Source: JANQGH01 sp039177555 (GTDB lineage: Bacteria; Pseudomonadota; Alphaproteobacteria; DSM-16000; Inquilinaceae). From it: 64,000 nt of DNA. The translations under genes and the position numbers were made by a program. The DNA lies in NCBI GenBank assembly GCA_039177555.1, contig JBCDFV010000003.1, positions 143,354 to 207,353 on the forward strand. Direction: 5' to 3'. A model generated the notes under the pieces. It was not told where the DNA came from and did no database searches. It worked only from the letters and a program-made list of their open reading frames with translations. The number at the start of each line of letters is the position of its first letter. Within the stretch, counting starts at the first letter, position 1. Below are positions 49,501 through 57,110 of the stretch, piece after piece.

Positions 49501-50878
49501 GATGCAGCTCCAGGAACCGCTCGGCCCGGTCGACCAAAGGTCGGCTGACATCGACCACGCGAAACGGAAAATGCAGTGTGCCGGTCGATGCGTCATCGCG
49601 GCGCATCTGCTCCCAAGCATCCTGCATCAGATAGGACAGCATCGGCAGGCCACCCGGCTCCTTATAGGTCGCCTCGGCGATCACCGATACGATGTCCGGA
49701 TTTTCAAACCGCACGCCCAGCCGTTCGGCCGGCTCGCGCACGACCCGCTCTATCTGCTGCCTGGTCAGCGGTGGCACGTCGATGCGGTCGCCATTGGCGA
49801 AGAACGGTTCATCGGCCTGCCACTGGCCGTAATAGTCGGCGCGCAGGCTGGCCATAACCATGATGTCCGGATGGCTGACGGCGTCCCCGATCAGCCGGGA
49901 AAAAACAGTGGCGTCATCCGGCTCGGCCCTGGTGTAAAGCTCCTCGCCCTGATCGACGTAAAGGATGGCCTTAGTCGGGGGCTCAGCACCCGTGCGGCGG
50001 GCGATTTCCTCGCGGGCAGCCCGCGCCAGCTCGGTCAGGTTGGACCCTTCGCGAAACAGCTTCGCCCAGGCACTGGCTTCGCGCTCGATCTCGCTGGGCG
50101 AGTCCAGCCAAGTGCGCGCGATCGATCGGGCGAGTTCCTTGCATGGCTTGACCCCTGGGGTCACGACGACCGGCAGCCAGCCGGGGCTGGTTTCCATGTC
50201 GACCGGCCATTCGCGGTCAAGGTCGCCCGGCCACATCCGGCTGCGCAATGCCGCCAGCACGCCGGCAAAGGCGACCGACGACTTCCCGACGCCAGAGCTG
50301 CCGATCAGCGTATGGATGCGGTCCGGCCGTTGCCTGAACGCCTCCAGAACCTCGCCCGTCAACGCCTCGCGGCCGACGAAGAAGGCCGAATCCTCGGTCT
50401 TCATCGCCGGCAGGCCGGCATAGGGGTTGACCTGCCGCCACAACGGTTCCGCCTCGGCGCCTGCGGGAATGCCGGCGCCGTCCATGGCGGACAGGATCTG
50501 CCCGATCACCTCCTCAAACGGATGCCGCTCGAAAATCAGCCGGTGGAAATGGTCCAGAAACGGCAGGCCGGGCAAGCGCTCGGCCAGTGCGATGGGGGCG
50601 ATTAGCGGTCGCCCCGCCTTGCGGTTGCGCTTCAGCGCATCATAGTACTCGATTTCCTGCCAGTCGCCGACCCGCTCACCCAACAGCAGCACGACCGCGT
50701 CGGCCTGGGCCAGTTCCTGGCCCAGCAGGTCCATCCAATAGGCACCGACCTGATTGCGTTCCGGCGCGAAGTAGATGTCAAGATCAGGGCGTGCCTGCTT
50801 CAGCGCTTCGCAGATGCGCTCGGCGATCCGACGATCGCGATTATTATAGCTCAAGAAGACATGCATCGGCTTCATCAT
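46589..50878 (-). CDS. TIR - STAND NTPase - transmembrane - WD40 repeat receptor protein
   Basis: A 1429-residue multidomain protein. Residues 5-125 are a TIR domain (HVFLSYNNRDR, then DIYFAPERNQVG); Glu77, four residues after Trp73 in DWQEIE, is placed as the catalytic Glu of TIR NAD-hydrolases. An nSTAND-type NTPase follows with Walker A GSSGVGKSS at 193-201, Walker B ILYVDQGEE near 305-313 and the ASLRADYYGQW sensor. A single transmembrane helix is at about 625-645. From about 726 to 1385 there are 16 WD40-like repeats (counted by their [L/V/I]W sites), probably two propellers. The likely working model is ligand sensing by the propellers, STAND oligomerisation and TIR activation, as in other bacterial NLR-like immune receptors. 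Starts at 50878 or 50875 (ATG ATG). Confidence 0.9.
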   Translation of the reverse strand: MMKPMHVFLSYNNRDRRIAERICEALKQARPDLDIYFAPERNQVGAYWMDLLGQELAQADAVVLLLGERVGDWQEIEYYDALKRNRKAGRPLIAPIALAERLPGLPFLDHFHRLIFERHPFEEVIGQILSAMDGAGIPAGAEAEPLWRQVNPYAGLPAMKTEDSAFFVGREALTGEVLEAFRQRPDRIHTLIGSSGVGKSSVAFAGVLAALRSRMWPGDLDREWPVDMETSPGWLPVVVTPGVKPCKELARSIARTWLDSPSEIEREASAWAKLFREGSNLTELARAAREEIARRTGAEPPTKAILYVDQGEELYTRAEPDDATVFSRLIGDAVSHPDIMVMASLRADYYGQWQADEPFFANGDRIDVPPLTRQQIERVVREPAERLGVRFENPDIVSVIAEATYKEPGGLPMLSYLMQDAWEQMRRDDASTGTLHFPFRVVDVSRPLVDRAERFLELHPDDTDTLRRLLTLRLAHVPREGQPVRRRAQRSDCTDAEWALADELAGSDWRLLTTSDADEEPVAEVAHEALLRHWPRLSQWLDAEREFLIWKGQLETARLAWEDADKDQKDQALLMGLALTTAREWRAQRGDELSDANRDFIDRSVDQADRARMKRERQRKWIRWSAAAAILLLVVFSAAAAWQAVIAEQQRDSAEVALYQSQVEQARSRAILAEMLFKDGDIGEAIDVALRAMPQANPDGWPDIAEIMEVPRVLAAALLDRRETMVLRGHEDLVTSARFSPDGSRILTASWDGTARLWDADSGAQLAVLGNHDLPMGWVGFSADGAEIITAADDGTVQTWTADGSAVTTSLEVPGDQGFMAYAPAESIAASAASDGSVRLWDMETGDEANRLEGHNGSVTFAAFSPDGSRLVTTSKDETARVWSAHDGEEIAMLGGHRASLTQAAFSPDGTRIITVASDNTARLWDARDAGLIAVLRGHEADILAVRFSPGGRLVATVSADDTARIWDAVTGASQAVLRGHSDIVSNAAFSTDETRVVTSSWDDTARVWNARTGLQIAVLRGHDDDVVTAAFSPDGSRVVTAGLDNAARLWDAADGTEVTLIDDFVGTASAVSLSPDGRHIITALPDNAARVWNIAEQRTLADLNSHAEPLTTALFSPDGTTIVTASQDDTARLWNAETGEPIASLEGHGDDISNAVFSPDGRQLVTTSRDRSARLWRVATGEAIAVLDGHEGAINRAAFSPDSSQIVTGAQDGAARLWDAADGGERAVLDGHGDQVTSVSFSPDSDRVLTTSSDNTARLWNADDGSEILQLEGHEGAVTAATFSPDGSRIATASTDATARLWDAATGAEEQVLSDHDSAVHSVAFSPDGDRLVTASTDETVRLWDVESGDLIAVMAGHSGPVLSAAFSRDGALIVTASRDRTARIWRHFQSMDELWDYAVSVVDVLDPLSPVEECEYNLRVEGCEDLE

Positions 50879-50891
50879 GTCATCTTTTGGC

Positions 50892-50901
50892 CGACCGGTC
50901 G
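50892..50901. promoter_or_regulatory. Ten-base palindrome at the predicted start of the receptor mRNA
   Basis: CGACCGGTCG at 50892-50901 is a perfect palindrome between the proposed -10 (50905-50910, minus strand) and the start codon at 50878. It would overlap the first transcribed bases. It could be an operator that keeps the receptor low until needed, or chance in GC-rich DNA. Confidence 0.35.
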
Positions 50902-50904
50902 CGC

Positions 50905-50933
50905 AGTATATCCACAATGTCCACGCAATCGAA
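50905..50933 (-). promoter_or_regulatory. Candidate promoter of the TIR-STAND gene
   Basis: On the minus strand, TATACT (50905-50910) is a good -10 and TTCGAT (50928-50933) a weak -35, 17 bases apart. Transcription would begin near 50898, giving a leader of about 20 bases. The weak -35 suggests a low-level or activated promoter. An imperfect dyad centred on TGACGTCA, with CACGC and GCGTG on its flanks, lies further upstream at 50967-50985. Confidence 0.42.
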
Positions 50934-51037
50934 TACCGGCCAAGTCGTGGGTATGACTGACATTTACACGCATGACGTCAGCGTGCCGTCAAATCGCCTT
51001 GCTGTCGGTTAGCCTCAAGCGGTGGCTGAACACCCGC

Positions 51038-51892
51038 TCATGACGGAACAGGCAGCCGCTTTGGATTGATCGCAACGACATCGAAGAAGTCCTCTGACAT
51101 CCGAAACGGCGCCAGTTTGTCGTCCGGCTGGCGGCTGGTCAGGCGAAAGAGACTGAAGCCCTGGGACGCCAGGTAATCCGTCATTTCCAAGAAGCGCGCG
51201 CGCCCGTCCGGCGTCTTCGTCGCATGGCCCTTTTCGACGATCAGCATCTTCACGATACCGGACGCAATCAGGTCCTTGCCACCGGCCACCACCTCCGGTT
51301 CCAGGCCTTCGACATCGATCTTGATGACCAGCGGTCGGCCTTTCAGGTTGGGCCGCAGCCTGGGCAGCACGTCCAGCGACACCGTCGGCACCAGAAGTTC
51401 CGGCGGCCGCTTGGCCTGATCCGGCGAATTGCGCCCCAGCACGCTGTGACCCATGCTGCCCATGCCGCCCATCAGCGGCGCCAGGCCGATACCGTTGCCC
51501 GCTGCCGCCGCGATCGGGATCACCCGTCGGCCCAGGTCATTGACCGCGATCGCCGTGGTCAGGACCGTCAAATTCTGAGGATGTGGCTCCAACGGCAGAA
51601 CATAGACATCCCGCGGGCCCACGGTGGCAGCGGTCAGGGAATGGACACCCCAATGGGCGCCGATGTCGATGAAGGCATCGCCCCGGGCCAAGGCCTTCAG
51701 CACCGTGCGCCGCAGCGCGATTTCGTACCCGCCCTCGCTTTGCTCGCGCAGCGCCAGAGCCCGGCCGCCGGGGTCCTTTTCGAAGCCTTGCGGCAGGGCG
51801 AGCCTGAAGGCGGGGGTACCGGATCGATCTGTGAAGATGGATCGCAACAGCAGGTAGTTGCCCGGGCCTCTTTCCAGGTTGAAGTTGGCCAT
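51038..51892 (-). CDS. FkbM-family methyltransferase
   Basis: A 284-residue SAM-dependent methyltransferase of the FkbM type. The SAM loop is FIDIGAHWGVHSL, the LPLEPHPQNLTVL strand follows, and the acidic IKIDVEGLEPEVV segment is the family signature. Members O-methylate glycans, macrolides or peptides. The ATG at 51892 is preferred to a TTG four codons earlier. It is on the same strand as the receptor gene but 159 bases beyond its start, with its own promoter region unknown; a link to the receptor is not supported. Confidence 0.86.
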   Translation of the reverse strand: MANFNLERGPGNYLLLRSIFTDRSGTPAFRLALPQGFEKDPGGRALALREQSEGGYEIALRRTVLKALARGDAFIDIGAHWGVHSLTAATVGPRDVYVLPLEPHPQNLTVLTTAIAVNDLGRRVIPIAAAAGNGIGLAPLMGGMGSMGHSVLGRNSPDQAKRPPELLVPTVSLDVLPRLRPNLKGRPLVIKIDVEGLEPEVVAGGKDLIASGIVKMLIVEKGHATKTPDGRARFLEMTDYLASQGFSLFRLTSRQPDDKLAPFRMSEDFFDVVAINPKRLPVPS

Positions 51893-51974
51893 TGGGCGAC
51901 CCAAGCGGTAAGTGTGCGTCGATAGAGGTTGGACCAGACCCTAGCCCCACCGATTGGACAGGACAAGGATCTGT

Positions 51975-53090
51975 TCAGGCCACCGCGACGCCGGAATGCC
52001 GCTTCAGAAACGGCAGGAACTGCGGAAAGACCTCGTCGGCCACCCGCTCGCCCATGAACGGGTCTTGGTGGCCATAGCCGGCCAGAATCAACCGGTCGTG
52101 CGGATTGTCGGGCACGCGTTCCAGCAACCGATTGTAGCAAACGAGGTTGGAATCGGTGAACACCTTGTTGGTTTCGCCGGTGACAAACAACACGGGCGTC
52201 GCAATATCCTTCGCGTACTGGAAGTAATCGTCCGGCAGCGCCGAGTATTCCGACTTGCGGGGATACATCTTGACCGCCGTATTGTCGCGCTTGATCATCT
52301 TCAGCACATGGCGGTGATAGTTCATGCTGGTGCCGCCATAAAGGTCGCCGCCGCGCCGGTGCGTCACATCGGCCAGGTTCTTATGCTCATAGAGCGCGGG
52401 CCAGCCGGTGCCCCACATCAGGCTCAGCATATGGCACGCCGGCTCGCGGCATTCGCGGTGAAATTGCGACACGATCCAGCTCAACGAGCGACCGAAGGTC
52501 AGGGTCGGGTCCCGGCTCCAGGACGGGCTGACATAAGGCACGCTCAACAGGTATTCTAGCATGAACGGAAAGACGGTCAGCTTGACCCGCGACCAGCCGG
52601 GCACGCGCGGCGTCAGTGTCACGGAGTTGGCGATGACGCTGGCGATGCCCTCGACCTGCTTGGCAAACAGGCTCATGACAAAGGACATGGAGCCCAGGCA
52701 GTGGCAGATCACATGGATGCGTTTGTCCCGACCGACAATCTCGCGCACCGCCTCAATGCCCGCCGGGTGATCGTAGAGCGCACAATCATCCATGCTGTAG
52801 CGGTGCGGCCGCAAATTATAGCGGTGCCGGTTGCTCATGCGGAAATCGAAGGTGAAGACGTCCGTGAAGCCCTGCTCGTGCAGCCAGACGACCAGGTTCT
52901 TGTGTTCCGGCATGATGAACATGTCCGACGACGTGGTCAGCCCGTGGATGATCACCACGACATCGTCGCAATCCGCCTTCCAGAACCGCAGCAGGCTGAG
53001 GCCGAGATTGTCGGCGGTGGTGACCGGATGGGTCGTGATCCGTGCCTCGGGCACGCCGTCCAGGGTGTAGAGTGCGATTTCGCGTTTCAT
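51975..53090 (-). CDS. Alpha/beta hydrolase with cysteine nucleophile
   Basis: A 371-residue alpha/beta-fold protein of the type found fused or beside GMC sterol oxidoreductases. The oxyanion region is VVVIIHGLTTSSDMF, and the nucleophile elbow is VICHCLGSMS, where Cys131 replaces the usual Ser; the catalytic His is in LAGYGHQDPF. Cys nucleophiles are known in PHA synthases and some acyltransferases, so transacylation or thioester chemistry is possible. A near-perfect ribosome site (AAAGGAGG) precedes the ATG. The 26-base gap to the GMC oxidoreductase gene points to joint expression. Confidence 0.82.
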   Translation of the reverse strand: MKREIALYTLDGVPEARITTHPVTTADNLGLSLLRFWKADCDDVVVIIHGLTTSSDMFIMPEHKNLVVWLHEQGFTDVFTFDFRMSNRHRYNLRPHRYSMDDCALYDHPAGIEAVREIVGRDKRIHVICHCLGSMSFVMSLFAKQVEGIASVIANSVTLTPRVPGWSRVKLTVFPFMLEYLLSVPYVSPSWSRDPTLTFGRSLSWIVSQFHRECREPACHMLSLMWGTGWPALYEHKNLADVTHRRGGDLYGGTSMNYHRHVLKMIKRDNTAVKMYPRKSEYSALPDDYFQYAKDIATPVLFVTGETNKVFTDSNLVCYNRLLERVPDNPHDRLILAGYGHQDPFMGERVADEVFPQFLPFLKRHSGVAVA

Positions 53091-53115
53091 GTCGGCCTCC
53101 TTTCGAGACAGACGC

Positions 53116-54702
53116 TTAAGCGGCCAGGCGCTCCGCCGCGATGTGCTCCGCGATCGCGGCGATGGTGCGCGAGGGGTTCAGGCCGACGGCCCTCGGGATG
53201 ACCGCGCCGTCAACCACGTAAAGGCCGTCATAGCCGAACACCCGGCCGCGATGGTCGACCACGCCGTCGGCGGCCGATGCGCCCATGTTGCAGCCGCCCA
53301 GCGGGTGTGGCGTGACCAGGTACTTCATCAAGCTCCAGCTCGGCGGCACCAGGGGGATGCCGCCAGTCGCCTGGGACAGCTTCAGATGCATGTCGACCAG
53401 GGCCTGAACCGCGTCCTCGGACGGGCCGGGGTCCCAGTCGAGATCGAGTTCGAAGTCGCCAAGTCCAAAGAATCTGCGCCCCAGCTTCATCCGGCCGACC
53501 GACTGATCGACCGCCTGGCCAAACCAGGGCATCAGGGACGTCATGGGATCGCAGTCTCGCGCCAACCGCGCCACCCCTTGGGCAATGCCGGCAAAGAAAC
53601 CTTGGAACATGGCGTTTTCGCCGCCGATGTTCTCGATCGCGTTACCCAGCAGGTCGGGAAAGCCGCCATCCTGGACGAAGAATTCCTGGCCATCGACCGC
53701 GCCGTCGAGGAAGGAGATCGTGCCCGTGATCGTCGGTCCGCGTGTCGGCGATACCGTACGGCCGGGATAGAGGGTCGGCGTCAGAAAGTCGCCGTTTGAA
53801 CACCAGCCATAGCCCAGCTTGGCGCTGAGATCGGGCAAGGTGCGGTGTTCGTCGCGACAGCGCAGCAGCAGTTCAGTCGAGCCCAGCGAACCGGCCGCCA
53901 GGTAGACCTCCGAGCCTTCGACGGAGCCAGGCTCCAACACCCCGTCGCCAACCTTGTCGAAGCTGATCAGATAACCGTTGCTAAGCGCGCGTAGTTGTCG
54001 CACCAGATGCAGGGGCCGGATCTCGGCCCCATTGGCTTGGGCCTCGGCCAGATAGTTGAGATCCAGCGTGTTCTTGGCCTGAACCGGGCAGCCGATATCG
54101 CAATTGCCGCAATGGATGCAGGTGCCCTGTTCGCAGCCTTGCGCGTTCCGGAACCGTTTCGATTTGTCCGCATTGTGCGGGTCGTCGAGCCCGTAGTGCC
54201 AGTCTTCGTCAAAGCTGACCGCCAGGTCCAGTTTGCGAAAACGGTCGCCATGGCCGGCCTTCTTCGCGCCCTCGCGGACCAGCTTGAACCGTTCCGTCAA
54301 CTGGCCGTCCGGCAATTGCTGAACGGCCAGCATGTCGCCGGTCGCTTCAAAATACGGCTTCAGCCTGTCCTTGGTGATCTCCGGCGGCCAGCCGCCGTCG
54401 AAGGCATTGTCTTCCGGTTCGATGAAGACATTGGCGTAGATCAGCGAACCGCCGCCGACGCCAGCCCCTTGCACCACGGCCATGCGCGGGAAGATGCGCA
54501 TGTCGATCCAGCCATTCTGGTTCTCCGGCTCGTCGACATCGTAGATCCAATCGTCTTGCGTGACGCTGGGATAGGTCTCGGGCGACCAGTCGCGCCCCCG
54601 TTCCAGAACCAGGACAGACCGGCCGGCCTGGGCCAGGCGGCAGGCCAGGACCGAACCGCCGAACCCGCTGCCTATGATGACCGCATCGAACCGTTCGGGC
54701 AT
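53116..54702 (-). CDS. GMC-type oxidoreductase (cholesterol oxidase-like) with a ferredoxin-like Cys cluster
   Basis: A 528-residue FAD enzyme. The FAD loop GSGFGG is at 11-16, the GMC PROSITE-like region GAGVGGGSLIYANVF follows, and the C-terminal GGCNMGASAADGVVDHRG and VIPRAVGLNPSRTIAA close the active site. A compact cysteine run, C195-x2-C198-x2-C201-x3-C205 with P206, matches a 4Fe-4S ferredoxin pattern inside the GMC protein, as in some cholesterol oxidase-type proteins. The ATG at 54702 leaves 11 bases from the upstream gene; a longer start at 54744 is not supported. Substrate unknown: sterol, long-chain alcohol or lipid are possible. Confidence 0.87.
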   Translation of the reverse strand: MPERFDAVIIGSGFGGSVLACRLAQAGRSVLVLERGRDWSPETYPSVTQDDWIYDVDEPENQNGWIDMRIFPRMAVVQGAGVGGGSLIYANVFIEPEDNAFDGGWPPEITKDRLKPYFEATGDMLAVQQLPDGQLTERFKLVREGAKKAGHGDRFRKLDLAVSFDEDWHYGLDDPHNADKSKRFRNAQGCEQGTCIHCGNCDIGCPVQAKNTLDLNYLAEAQANGAEIRPLHLVRQLRALSNGYLISFDKVGDGVLEPGSVEGSEVYLAAGSLGSTELLLRCRDEHRTLPDLSAKLGYGWCSNGDFLTPTLYPGRTVSPTRGPTITGTISFLDGAVDGQEFFVQDGGFPDLLGNAIENIGGENAMFQGFFAGIAQGVARLARDCDPMTSLMPWFGQAVDQSVGRMKLGRRFFGLGDFELDLDWDPGPSEDAVQALVDMHLKLSQATGGIPLVPPSWSLMKYLVTPHPLGGCNMGASAADGVVDHRGRVFGYDGLYVVDGAVIPRAVGLNPSRTIAAIAEHIAAERLAA

Positions 54703-54713
54703 GGCGTCATCCC

Positions 54714-55316
54714 CTATCGGACCTTGGGCCCGTACCGGTCCCACAGCTCGCCCATGAAGAACCGGCCGAACTTGGCCATGGCCGCGGATTTGTCGATCAG
54801 ATCGTCGGTGCCGGTGACGCGGATGGTCGAGACCAGCTTCATCAGATCGACCAGGCCCAGGCTCAACACGCCGGCGCCCGCGATCGCGCCGGACTTGTCC
54901 CGGCCGTCATAAAGTTTGGTGAACAGGGTCGTCGTGTCGGGCCAGAGGTCGAATGGCCGGTCGTTATGAACGACCTTGTGGCCGGCGAGATAGAGCGGCT
55001 TGCCCTCGTGCTCGAAGGCAAGCTCGTAGATCATGTGCTTGGTATCCGGATGGTCGGTCGGCGAGAACAGATTGAAGACACCGCTTTCCGCCTTCAGGCC
55101 GTTGCCGAAGGGGCCAAAATCGATCGTACCGGTCAGGCTGCCCAGATGGTTCGGGTCGGCGACAAAGGCGTCGACATCATCAATCGCCACGCTGGCATGC
55201 ATCGAAAGCGTCGTCTTGTCGGACTTGCCGCGGTCTGCGCCCTCATTCGTATCCGTCGCGCCCAACGCGAACGGACCGGCCATGGTCTCGTCGAAGCGGA
55301 TGCCGTGGGCTGCCAT
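54714..55316 (-). CDS. Conserved protein of unknown function, partner of GMC oxidoreductase
   Basis: I do not recognise a named family. It is a 200-residue soluble-looking protein with no signal peptide or transmembrane helix. It is mainly predicted beta-strand, with MIYELAFEHEGKPLYLAGHK and FDLWPDTTTLFTKLYDGRDK as its most structured segments. It lies 11 bases from the GMC gene and just after the PhoD-like gene. Homologous stretches are expected to occur as a middle domain in fused GMC-hydrolase proteins (inference from memory of layouts). It may bind the lipid substrate or the redox partner. Confidence 0.6.
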   Translation of the reverse strand: MAAHGIRFDETMAGPFALGATDTNEGADRGKSDKTTLSMHASVAIDDVDAFVADPNHLGSLTGTIDFGPFGNGLKAESGVFNLFSPTDHPDTKHMIYELAFEHEGKPLYLAGHKVVHNDRPFDLWPDTTTLFTKLYDGRDKSGAIAGAGVLSLGLVDLMKLVSTIRVTGTDDLIDKSAAMAKFGRFFMGELWDRYGPKVR

Positions 55317-55361
55317 GATGTGCTGTCCTTCTGCGTGGTTGTCGCTACGGTCTGAGGCGTC

Positions 55362-57005
55362 CTACCAGGGGATCAAATCAAGTTCGGCATCAAGGGGCCG
55401 TTTATTGCCCCGGTCATCCTCCTCCTCGACCACGTCGCCGCGCCGGTCATAGGTGCGGACGCGCAGTTGGTGGGCCGCGCGATCGACCGAGAGCCGGCAG
55501 AAATTGTCCTCCTGGGTGAAGTTGCCGGCCTTGTAATCCATGGCGCAGGCATTGCCGGCACTGTCCTCGAACGTGAAGGTGTCTTTCTGGCCCTCGGCCC
55601 TGGAGTCGTGCACGAAGTCGGAAGGCTCACCATCGGCAAACGGAAACGGCCAATAGAAGGCCGACGATGTGACGGCGTGAAAGACCAACGGGTCGGCCTC
55701 GCCCGACACCTGGATCGATGCCTTGACGAGGTTGGCGCAATGGATGTCGCCCGATAGAAAGACGACGTTCTGCACCTTGTTGTCGACCATGCAGCGCAGG
55801 ATCGCCGTGCGCGTGTTCGGAAAGCCGGGCCAGGAGTCGCCCTTTTCCTTTTCCAGGTCGCTGCGGTCGGCCTTGGCCGACATTGAGCTTGGGATGAACA
55901 CGCTGGAGGTGACGATGAATTTGGGTACGTTGCCGTGCTGCTCCTGTTGCGCTTTCAACCAATTCAGCAGCCGCTGCAATTGGCCCGGCGGACTGCCCGG
56001 CAGGGTCGGGCGACCCAGCATGTGGTTGTCTCGAAGGTCACCGTCATCGCCCTCCAGATACCGCTGCGTACGCGTGTCGACGACGAAGAAGGGATAGCCA
56101 CCGAAATCGAAGGAGTAGTAGAGGCGCTTGCCGAAATTGCGCGGCCCGTGGCTCCACTGATAGCTGAGATAGGCGTCGATCGCGATGGTGAACAGCAGGT
56201 GCGAGGCGTTGCGGCGCAGCCGGTCCTGGGTCCAGTTATCCTCGATCTCGTGGTCGTCCAGGATCATGTAGACCGGCGCCTGGCGCATCAGCCGGCGGAT
56301 GTTGGGCGAACTGAACGCGGTCAGATAGCGGTCGCGGAACTCCTTGTACGAATCCGCACGGCCGATCGGCACGGCCCGGTGAAACATGTCGGCATAGATC
56401 TGGTCGCCGACCATCAGGGTGAAGCGCGGCGGCGACGGATCCTGGTCGTCGGCCACCTGCCGCGCCATCGGGGCGAAAATCCGGTCCGCGTGGCGAACCT
56501 TCCATAGCAGCCCGGGGTAGCGGCAAGAGCCGAGCAGAAAGTCGAGACGATCGGCGGCCGCGTCAGGGAAGGTGCGAAACCTGGCCTCGGAGCGATCCTC
56601 GGGCAGATCCTGCAAATCCTCGCGCCACGCGTCGGGTGCCGGCAGGCGTGATTGTAGCCGTTCCCAACCGATGCCTTCGTCATCGTCGATCGGATCGTCC
56701 AGCAGCAGGGTTCCCGCGCGCACGATGTAGTCCTGATCCGCATCAAGCGCCGCCGTGCCCTCATCGGCGCCGAGGTTGATCGTGCCGCTGCGGTCGAATT
56801 CCCGGCGCAGGCGGAAGTAATAGCAGGTCGCGTCTTCGGGTTCGGCCGCCGCATGGCGCACGGAGAGCACACCGATCGTTCTGGTCTGCGAGTCGAGGTC
56901 GGAACTTGAATCCGTGCGCGGATCGGCCCGGACCCAGATGCGCGCGCTGGTCGCGGTCGTGTGCCCAACGATGGGGCCGAGGCCGGCCGGACGAAGACTC
57001 GACAT
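55362..57005 (-). CDS. PhoD-like metallophosphatase (alkaline phosphatase D family)
   Basis: A 547-residue phosphatase/phosphodiesterase of the PhoD type. An N-terminal fibronectin-like domain (GPIVGHTTATSARIWVRAD) precedes the metallophosphatase core with LLGSCRYPG, VGDQIYAD, LDDHEIEDNW and LSGDIHCANL. There is no clear Tat or Sec signal peptide at the N-terminus, which is odd for the family and implies a cytosolic protein or an unusual start. It is the first gene of the leftward group that continues with the unknown protein, the GMC oxidoreductase and the Cys hydrolase. Confidence 0.88.
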   Translation of the reverse strand: MSSLRPAGLGPIVGHTTATSARIWVRADPRTDSSSDLDSQTRTIGVLSVRHAAAEPEDATCYYFRLRREFDRSGTINLGADEGTAALDADQDYIVRAGTLLLDDPIDDDEGIGWERLQSRLPAPDAWREDLQDLPEDRSEARFRTFPDAAADRLDFLLGSCRYPGLLWKVRHADRIFAPMARQVADDQDPSPPRFTLMVGDQIYADMFHRAVPIGRADSYKEFRDRYLTAFSSPNIRRLMRQAPVYMILDDHEIEDNWTQDRLRRNASHLLFTIAIDAYLSYQWSHGPRNFGKRLYYSFDFGGYPFFVVDTRTQRYLEGDDGDLRDNHMLGRPTLPGSPPGQLQRLLNWLKAQQEQHGNVPKFIVTSSVFIPSSMSAKADRSDLEKEKGDSWPGFPNTRTAILRCMVDNKVQNVVFLSGDIHCANLVKASIQVSGEADPLVFHAVTSSAFYWPFPFADGEPSDFVHDSRAEGQKDTFTFEDSAGNACAMDYKAGNFTQEDNFCRLSVDRAAHQLRVRTYDRRGDVVEEEDDRGNKRPLDAELDLIPW

Positions 57006-57110
57006 GTACAGACCCTCGCTTGGCTAATGCAGCAGGCTAACGACCCTCAACACATCAAATAAAAAGTCTATGCGAATTCACGAAAACAGGAAAGACAGCC
57101 GAGAAATTGA

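Noticed and set aside
48000..50900. Recent horizontal transfer of the receptor gene as shown by base composition
   Set aside because: By eye, its GC content and codon use match neighbours, so transfer cannot be claimed from composition. No integrase, repeat or tRNA border is visible.
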